The translations under genes and the position numbers were made by a program. DNA of 64,000 bases from Spizellomyces punctatus DAOM BR117. Taxonomy: Eukaryota; Chytridiomycota; Chytridiomycetes; Spizellomycetales; Spizellomycetaceae. A model generated the notes under the pieces. It saw only the letters and a list, made by a program, of their open reading frames with translations. It had not been told where the DNA came from and ran no database searches. This document shows, piece after piece, positions 56,703 through 64,000 of the stretch; within the stretch, counting starts at the first letter, position 1; every line of letters begins with the position of its first letter. Location of the stretch: positions 1 through 64,000 of the forward strand of contig NW_015971548.1 in assembly GCF_000182565.1 (NCBI RefSeq). The letters run 5' to 3'.

Positions 56703-56820
56703 CATCCATCGCATCTTTGGACCTTCGTCGCCTTCAGCGTCGCCCCTTCAGCTTCTCCAGGGTCTCCAGGGTCCTCTGTCCACGACCCTTTCTTGGCCTC
56801 CATCCACACTAGGACCGTTT
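56703..56820 (-). pseudogene. NucR nuclease-domain fragment 1
   Basis: The minus strand encodes TVLVWMEAKKGSWTEDPGDP and then GEAEGATLKATK, which is the E-x-K region of the long gene including the catalytic-type Glu and Lys. A 9-bp duplication (CTCCAGGGT twice) inserts an extra D-P-G. Homology ends abruptly on both sides, so this is an isolated fragment. Confidence 0.75.
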
Positions 56821-56983
56821 CATGCACGTAGATTCAGGAAAAGTAACGGCTTGGTCTTATCGCCACTGCTGAAGTTACAGCCTTGTTTCCATTCATTATG
56901 CACAGCAGCAATCTGAGAATTCCCCCTAATTGTTTGACGCGTTGGGTCCACAACGCAAAAAAGTACGACGATGCCTGGTGCAA

Positions 56984-57054
56984 TGCATTGTCCGAGAATC
57001 GAACTCGGGTTAACCGCGTGGCAGGCGGTAATTATACCACTAAACCACCAATGC
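56984..57054 (-). tRNA. tRNA-Gly (GCC), probably a degenerate copy
   Basis: 71 nt on the minus strand with an intact anticodon arm (GCC) and T arm. However, the last acceptor pair is broken (G7 faces A), and the variable region reads GGTTAACCC instead of GGTAGACCC. It may still be charged, but decay is more likely given the two tRNA remnants about 0.7 kb away. Confidence 0.6.
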
Positions 57055-57412
57055 TCGTGTATTCATTAATGAATCTCTATCATATGTCAATTTAACTGAA
57101 AATGGCCGCATTCACCGTGCGCGGCATCTGAAGTAACACACTTGCAGGACTTGTATTTACGCTCGAGAATACTGATCACCCTAACCTCTACACAAATCCA
57201 TTCCCGCCAGTGGCCCTAGCGGCAAGTCGGAGGCACCTGTTGCAAAAGTGGGAACAAAATAGATATACAATGCGCAAAACAAGATGAGAAGGGTTTTCCC
57301 CTTATCCCGAGGGTGATGTCGTTACAGGTAGATGACGCTCATCTATTCTGAGATCGCAACGAGATTGTTTCACTACATATTTGCGAATTAGTTACTGGGA
57401 GCGGGGCGATAT

Positions 57413-57513
57413 GGGCGACGCTGAAGGCGACGAAGGGCTCCAATGGATGAGATCCAGCGTCAGAAGGGAACCGCCCTATAGACATCCTAAGTGTCAATCT
57501 TGGGCAAGAATGG
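57413..57513 (+). pseudogene. NucR nuclease-domain fragment 2
   Basis: The plus strand reads WATLKATKGSN (near 57413-57445), then after a frameshift/deletion QRQKGTAL-like and VNLGQEW pieces. It corresponds to ATLKATKGSKDAMDAIQRKK and the following segment of the long gene. Stops and deletions are present. Confidence 0.65.
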
Positions 57514-57707
57514 CTAACCGATGCGCAGACATCCCCGTTAGATCCCGCTGAGATAGCAAGGATTATCAGAGGTGTGGAAACCAAACACCAAACATTGCGA
57601 AGACGACGATCACAACAAGAGAGAAATATGTTCACTAAACTAGTCGGATTCTCCTCCTTTTCTACATGCCGGGAACGTCGTGGTCGAATTCAACTTGACA
57701 AATAGTG

Positions 57708-57990
57708 CTTAAAACAGGCAAACACTTGAAACACGAAGCCGCATTCCAAATGGAACCGCCTGTCCTAATCTGCTGCCCATCCCCAGCAAGTCCCCACAGA
57801 GTGAGGGCATCGATAGATACCGAGGGACACTACTGGGACAACCCAAACACACTACACTCAGCGCGAAGCCCATCAACCCATTCATCGACGGACGACCTTT
57901 AACTAGGGTCTGGTGTTGCAAAAGCGCCAGCTAAGTTCTCCCCAAGGGAAGGCACCCGATAGATACCAAAGAGTCCCCTATTCAACTAGC
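57708..57990 (-). repeat. Inverted partner of the 28.2-28.5 kb repeat
   Basis: The reverse complement matches 28190-28540 (two CTTGCTGGGG-type units, TCTATCGGGTGCCTTCCCTT, and the conserved TTCCATTTGGAATGCG end). It supports a dispersed family related to family B. 57991-58550 shows nothing recognisable. Confidence 0.5.
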
Positions 57991-58550
57991 CGCCAATCGC
58001 GCGGTGGGCGACTTGGCAAGACTGGACAGAAGTGAGTATCAGTATTGTTTCTAGCCGTCGTCCGCGCTGCGTCCGGGCCACAGCGAGTGCCAAGGAATGT
58101 CCTACTAATGAAAGCGAGTAAAGAAAGGATTTCATCATGTGTTAATACTATAATAGTGAATTGCTTCATCTAATCACCGCACCCTGCCTATTAACCTCTT
58201 CATTCTAAGCGGAAAGATTCCATGACTGGCCATTCGAATCGTAATCGGTCAGGGAGACTGGTCGACTAGGATCCTCCCAAATGCTAGTGTACTGGCTGTA
58301 TGACTGGTTTAATGCGAATGCATTGGTCGCTTTATCTCGAGCGAAATGTCAAAGTACACGAAAATGTCAAAATAGGCGACTGGCTAACATATTTGCAGAT
58401 ATCCATGAAACATGAGATACTCCATATGCCACCAATTTACACATGTAATTCAAATATACCTAATTGCCCGGTGAATACACCGGGACCGATGGAATAAAAT
58501 GGGTATTCTAGCTGATCTAATATTCCAATGAACTTCTCGCTCTCGCTAAT

Positions 58551-58844
58551 ATGCGGTACTCCTCGCCCTCCCGCTTCAGTTACTCGACTCGCGCGTTCCG
58601 TCCAATCGAAGCGCGTGCGATCTGGAAACTCGACGTAGGCGGGGTAGATCTCCAGTCACCTACCAAGTTTGGTGAGCCGGGTGTAACTAGTCTCGCGGCT
58701 GCCGAAGTGTTCTGCATAACCTGCGAGCCGCTTGCCGTCAGTAACGCTACCAATGTTGCGCAGGACCGGTATGTGTCGTACGCTGACGTATGGGCTTGTA
58801 GTGAAAAGTATCGAGCGGGACTGTATTCTCGACAACGTTGTTAA
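58551..58844 (+). other. Unassigned open frame of 97 codons
   Basis: The frame MRYSSPSRFSYSTRAFRPIE... has ordinary amino-acid composition and Cys pairs near the end (FCITCEPL, VWACSEKY). There are no introns, no family match that I know, and no promoter-like element nearby. It could be a short gene or chance. Confidence 0.2.
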
Positions 58845-59119
58845 AGAATGCGGAAATGCACGGTGGAATTTGATTCCGTAAAGGCGAATATATCCCCTCC
58901 TGCAACGGCTCCTGCTGCAACTAATCGCGTCAAGACAACCCTGTGATTAAATAGAGTCGTGTCAGAAAAGGGACGATATGTGGATGCAATTGTGCACTTA
59001 TCTCAGTGAAGCAATGTGGGAACTGCCTTGGCTTTTGTAGCTCAGCATGCATTGGCTTTCAGTTTCTTGGCCGAGTCGGCAAATGTCAATTAGACCCGAA
59101 TGATCCGTAACAGTTGCAA

Positions 59120-59330
59120 GTAACATAATGAGCGTGTGCGGACGGGGTGAGCCGGCAATCACTGGCAGCAGTTGGCCCGTGGCACCGTCCAGCTATGCAA
59201 TAGCAAAAATAACTGGGAGTTTGCCTTTTGCAGATATGGTACGCATCGGCCAATCCAGCGGTCAATAGCAAAGAACGCACTTGTGCTCTGTAAAGGAGAA
59301 GCAAAAGTTCGGTGGATATCTGGGGAAATA
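59120..59330 (+). repeat. Repeat family C fragment
   Basis: Contains GAGCGTGTGCGGACGGGGTG, then AGCCGGCAATCAC and AATAGCAAAAATAACTGGG, then TTTTGCAGATATGG. These are the reverse complements, in order, of blocks near 41430-41380 and 41110-41030, with the part between them deleted. Confidence 0.45.
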
Positions 59331-59689
59331 GCTATCCATACCATGCATCTGACCGCAGGCACGTTTCCGAACTTGCACGCTGAGTTGAAGAAAAGGTGTA
59401 TTCGTTAAAATGTTTCTTGCTGAAGGAAACGGAAGGATAAAAGAGGGCTGGTAGGTAAACCTGTATGTGCGTAAGGAGACCAGGGTGGAGTGCGACCGAC
59501 GGAGTGAGTACGGAAGTGGCTAAGGCTTTAACGCCAGTGTCTAACAGCGGGCCCAACCTCAACCGATTGAATGCCCAGGTGATGAGTACAGGGCACGCTT
59601 GATTGAGATGCGCCCGGAGTAACTTAAAGAAGCGGACGCTCACTGAAAAGATACATTACTTTTTTTATGCTACATTGAAAAGTATGAAA

Positions 59690-61700
59690 TCTACAAAGAT
59701 TACAGAAATTACCTTCAGCAGCAGCATGATGTCTTTCTCGATGCGGTCATAATATTTGAACCTGCATTAGTCGATGAGAATCCAATATTGAATGATCTGG
59801 CAGTTCCTTCAACTTCAATTTATGTCTCTCCAGTGGTTTGGAGGTACAGTAGTCGCCGCAGAAACCGGATATATGTAGCGTAGGCTGATCAAAATTTGGA
59901 AGATAATTGTGTCAAGGACGATGAAACCGTCAGGAAATGGTGGGGGAGAGCAAGCTAAAGCCAGACTTTTGACACTGAGCTTCTCACAGATGTCGAATGT
60001 TTCCAGAGATACTACGTTTGACGAACGGAACTGAATGGGATGTGCTCTCTCGGGATCGACAGTTCATTCGCGATAACGTACGCAGGCCGAAGACAATGGC
60101 CTCTACCTTTGGACCGCATCATCACTCGAGTCAAAATATATCTTAGAGCCGACCTCCCAGACCGACCCACACACCGCTTCACACTACTAAACAGAGAAAG
60201 ATTCCAACCTTCTAAACTGGCAGTGAATCAAATCCGGGAGATGAGTATCTGAACCCATCAAATATACTATTGTCTTCCGTTTCCGAGCAAACAAGTGCTA
60301 CATGGATACAAGAAGCCTGGGGATACATTGGATTGGACAATAGGTCACATTGAAAAACAGTACCACCTAGGTCTCATCCAGCCAGAGGAGTCTTTGGGTA
60401 TCTCAGCCGCTTAATCTGGCGTTCAATGTGTTTTACCTCTCTGGACCCGTTCCGGAAACAAGGCAGTAAACCAAGGGTATATCTAAAGGATGATTAATAT
60501 CGTCAGGAATTTGATTCACGAAGAGTTTGTGAAGTTAAAGCTTTCAGATATGCCGAACCGCCTTCACTTCATCCGTGGGTTTCGCAATTGGTTTTTTTGT
60601 TAGAGCGACATTGTTAGAGAAAAAACATCTATTGAACACATATATTGGAAGAATTAGACCGAATTGAATTAGCGGTTCTCACATCAATTACAGACACATA
60701 TTTGCTATGCGAACTAAGATGATGGAAACGTGCTGGTTACAATATCGCGCTATCATCCATGATGACAACTACCATTGCGTGCAGTCCTTGGAGACTAACT
60801 CAAATATGCTAAATAGACATGTGTATAAACATTTTAGATGAACTCAATACCTGTGTATAATCCATCAATGGCTCTTGATGGACTTGCCCGCTGACATTGG
60901 CAACACGGTGTTCAACACCACCATCTTGCGACTTGTAACGCCAGTACCAAGGTTGATGGTTGCAGGTGTTATGGGATTCCCCAACTGGTAGTAATTTAAT
61001 AATAAATCTAGGATCCGTCAGACGTTGAACAATTACTAGCGATATCATCAATAATACATGTTTCAATTTCGAGAAGATTTAAAGCCTTTTTTACACGTCA
61101 ATTGGCCTTTAACTAACTGTGAAAGTCCACATTCACCCTCTCGGTCTTACCATCGCTGATCGCGACGACCCCACATTCACCAACCGTTCGCCGTCTGCAA
61201 AGCATGCATGCCCCTATTACCTATCCCAACAGGAGTTTGTCCAGTCGTTCCTGCAATGCCCGCCTTGTACCGGGATCTCGCTCCTCCACCAGTTGCTGAC
61301 GTATATAGACGATCTGGTTCGCTCTCAAATGTTCTACGACCCGAGATGGTGCGGTTGTAGCAGTGGAATGGTTGACACGCCCTCGGTTTTCGGGATTCAC
61401 CAGAGTTCCTCTATTTGAAAAATCCCCAGTCGCCTAGGGTTTGGGGACTCTCCAATACAGCTGGGGTGCTCTCCAGTGGCTCGAGGGGCCCACCTGGTAC
61501 TCGCGAGTCATACCTCAGGGGTCAACCCGCCTGCACGTCAGGCGTGGCACCCCAAATTGTTAGCAGCAACTGGAATACCATGCAAAATACCTCCGCTTAC
61601 CCTGTGCTACTGATACGAACAGTGAGCTCGACTCTCAGCACGATCCTCTACGGTGCTCAGAGACCTCATTCATCATTCGGGTATAAATAGGCTAATACGA
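59690..61700 (+). mobile_element. Degenerate retroelement remnant (gypsy-like?), copy 2
   Basis: The better preserved copy of the element also seen at 25.3-26.4 kb. At about 61305-61335 the frame reads LTYIDDLVRS, reminiscent of the Y-x-DD box of reverse transcriptase. At about 61480-61530 another frame reads GPTWYSRVIPQGSTRL, like the 'VLPQG' RT motif of gypsy elements. The order of these two pieces and the frame changes show heavy rearrangement. No LTR, protease or integrase is recognisable, so the class is tentative. Confidence 0.4.
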
Positions 61701-62662
61701 GAGGCTTCATGTGCGACACCTCGGCATCTCGCCTCGGCCGTTTCAAGGGCCACTGGATCACAAGAACGTGGTCCCTAACCCCAACGCTTTCCGGGCCACA
61801 TGCGTTAGATATGTACGCACTGAGCCGGCTTGAGCCTGCGACCCAGGTAGGTATACTTGCGAGACCTACAATTGTGAGCTGATTCCCCCTTGCTGGCTAT
61901 GGTTTTTGTTGGGCTGGCAGGAGCGTAGGGTTAGCCGGAGGGCGTGGTGTAGGTATCGCCTTGAGTACGCCGGAGTACGTGGCGTGGGTATGCTGAATGG
62001 TATTCTCCAGGAGCGGATCACAATGGAGTTTGCAACTCGAAGTGAAGAAACCATGGTTCAAGCATAGCACCGGGTTTGAACTGGTGTATTATGGTTGCAA
62101 TTGCTTAACTATTCCAGTACTGTACAGTAGGCCATACATCAACTCTGGTTAACGCACGCACTGCAATGTTCCTGCTATGCTTTGGACGCTCATCTCTTCA
62201 TTACGAGTTGTATAGCGTAATAGGCGTGCAACTCCTATCCATCTATTCACCAGACAACCTGACCACTGGGTTCGTTCAATCACACTTCCTTAGGATCTAT
62301 TGTATTTGCCAGATCGTTTGTCGTATGTGTTGCATGCATGCGTTCACACTAATTATAGATACATGGCCAGTATTTAGTCTGCTCACCCACTTGCTCAGAA
62401 GCGTCCATAAATCACATACCTCAATTAGACAACGCCAACACCTTGATCCATTCCTTTCAGACTAGAATAGCAAATATCGCTGGGTATGTTACAGAGTACA
62501 TACACAGAAGATAATATCCGATGCATAGAAAGTACTCCAAAGTTTTGCTGTAGTTTCAAAGCATGTAAAATCAGTCGATAATATGTAGAAAAGTAGAAGA
62601 AAACAGCTGGTGTGTCATGTCCGAATGTCATTTGGTCATGTGAGATCACGCCATGGTGCTTG
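61701..62662. other. Upstream region of second long NucR gene
   Basis: No gene is seen. From about 62462 it shares blocks with upstream regions of other family members (GAATAGCAAATAT...GGGT, TGTTACAGAGTACATACACA, AAGCATGTAAAATCAGTCGA, then TAATATGTAGAAAAGTAGA), best matched at 45911-46045. The promoter region was therefore duplicated together with the gene. Confidence 0.45.
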
Positions 62663-62712
62663 TATAAAAGTCCGAAAGTCCCCGTTGGGAAAACGCGTCC
62701 AACTTCCGCAAG
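62663..62712 (+). promoter_or_regulatory. NucR-family promoter (second long gene)
   Basis: TATAAAAG at 62663-62670 and the AAAACGCGTCCAACTTCCGC leader end at the ATG at 62713. Spacing and leader match the copy at 47238-47290. Confidence 0.65.
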
Positions 62713-64000
62713 ATGAGAATTCCCACCAGCGAAGAGTGCAAGGACGCCGCGTGCATGCGTGAGCAGCACGTTAAGGCACAGCTACGTAAGCTCGGAAAAA
62801 CACCGCTCCCGTTGGGAGCTGTATTGGAAGAAGCCATGGCGGCAGTTGCGCTTCGCACGGAGGCTGAGAGGTAATACGCCGCTCATGTTCTAATCGTAAT
62901 TCGCTCCTTACTCATTGGGGTTGGTTATGTCCATCAGCCCCGTTCATTCATTCATCTTTGATCTGGAAGAGATGGAAGAGTTGTGCGCGCGGGACCCAGC
63001 CGCGCTTCCAAGTGAAGACTTGGATTATGTCAGGACTCTTTGGAACAACCGCCCAAGTAAAAAGTACTTCCGCCGCGATCCTGCAGACAAGTACGAAAGG
63101 TTCACAACTCGCGGTCTGCGCATGTGCGCAGATTTCATGTCACGTTTAGAGACGGTAAATACATTCATGTGGCATGGCGCGAGCGTCTCTCTAATGTGGA
63201 TCGCCCTTGCAGATGGTAAGCCAAGGTAGCACTTTCGCACAATTGCTAGGGGCCGTCGCTGGTGAGGCGGCTGAAGATGAAGAGCCATTCCTCGAACTGT
63301 ACGGGGTCATTTTCAACTTGTAAGTTGCCTCTGGCGCACTCTCGCCCGCCTAGATATAGGCCTGACTATTTCACTAGCTGTATGGAATGGAGAAGCCAAC
63401 GTGTTTGGAAGGATGGCGCTGACCATATGCGCCAATGGGATAAGCTTTTCGATGCCCTGGCTCCCAAAAATATTCGTTTCGCCGAGCCATGTTCGTCACC
63501 CCCATCCATGCCACCATTATCTTCGATCATGAAGAGATGGCAAACCCCTGATGGGGACACCCTCGTGTGCATGGTGGCCAAGAAAACCACTTGGGTGGAT
63601 GATCCTGATGAGGCTGAGCAAGCCATCTTAAGGGCGACGAAGGCGTCCAAAGACGCGATGGACCAGATTCTCCGTCGGTTACGACGGACCGTAGAAACGT
63701 GGGTCTCCGTAACCTTGGGGAGACATTGGACCCTTCGCTGTTCATATCGCCTGGCAAGTGGGGTCATTGTCACCGGCAATGTTGGGACGTGGCTTCTCCC
63801 AAATTGCTTTTCCAGTTTTCCTCGGCTCCTTGGAATCTGCCGTATAGTTCTTCTTTGGGGGGTAAGGAAACACCCAATTGTATTGTATTGTCTGGGTTTT
63901 GACGTCATCACGCCTTGTAGCTGGCGCTGGAGGATGTTGCGCGGGAGATCAGGTGTGATTGGATCGGCAGCCCACCCCGCGGACCTTTGAGAATAGCTGA
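62713..64000 (+). CDS. NucR family, second long member with damaged nuclease motif (partial)
   Basis: Model: join(62713..62870,62938..63154,63213..63319,63378..63861,63921..>64000). The last exon runs off the window. Exon 1 fuses the short-member start (MRIPTSEECKD) directly to the HVKAQLRKLGKTPLPLGAVL block. The first two introns, the structured intron core and the acidic linker of the other long gene are missing. Middle exons match closely, including a 107-nt exon of identical length. In the C-terminal domain 15 codons are lost: the RGRKADMLW segment is absent, and MEAKKG has become MVAKKT. The equivalents of D351 and E366 are therefore gone while K368 and the downstream fold (WTLRCSYRLASGVIVTGNVG) remain. 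The product is probably catalytically dead but intact as a protein. Confidence 0.65.

Overview
This is eukaryotic, almost certainly fungal DNA, most likely from a basidiomycete. The main genes are cut by many short GT-AG introns (about 50-80 nt). Their products are typical of fungi: a Nic1-type nickel/cobalt permease, a Grr1/AMN1-type F-box-LRR protein, a Vac7-type vacuolar protein and a LARP1-type RNA-binding protein. I cannot prove the species from sequence alone. A gap of 196 N lies at 24721-24916.

The window has two compartments. Positions 2646-20508 are an ordinary gene block with five intact multi-exon genes: NiCoT permease (-), F-box/LRR protein (+), Vac7-like protein (+), LARP1-like protein (-) and a DsbA/FrnE-like oxidoreductase (+). 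I could reconcile every splice junction in frame. The left edge (1-2226) holds a zinc-metallopeptidase-like gene interrupted by a terminal-inverted-repeat (TIR) element.

From about 20.7 kb to the right end the sequence is a repeat-rich accessory compartment. It contains three intact-looking tRNA-Gly(GCC) genes plus several decayed copies, a second copy of the TIR element (26946-27711), two degenerate copies of what looks like a gypsy-type retroelement (25270-26430 and 59690-61700), and several dispersed or tandem repeat families, some with their own TATA boxes. It also holds a decayed minus-strand gene family (29.4-36.1 kb) whose exons are separated by near-identical introns.

The most interesting part is 44.9-64.0 kb, a paralogous gene family (called NucR here). 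Two long members (52932-55131, and 62713 to the window end) share a conserved C-terminal domain. In the first member it shows a PD-(D/E)XK-nuclease-like pattern (D351, E366-x-K368) followed by an NLS-like basic tail. In the second member the matching D is deleted and E is changed to V. Three short members (44962-45686, 46173-46857, 47290-47749) keep the promoter, the N-terminal exons and clean splicing but end before the nuclease domain. A sixth copy on the minus strand (start at 51650) keeps the promoter and exon 1 and then runs into a 2.5-kb tandem array of exon-intron units (49085-51581). The first intron carries a roughly 200-nt core with two adjacent predicted hairpins. That core occurs about 15 times in the window. 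Two further nuclease-domain fragments lie at 56703-56820 (-) and 57413-57513 (+).
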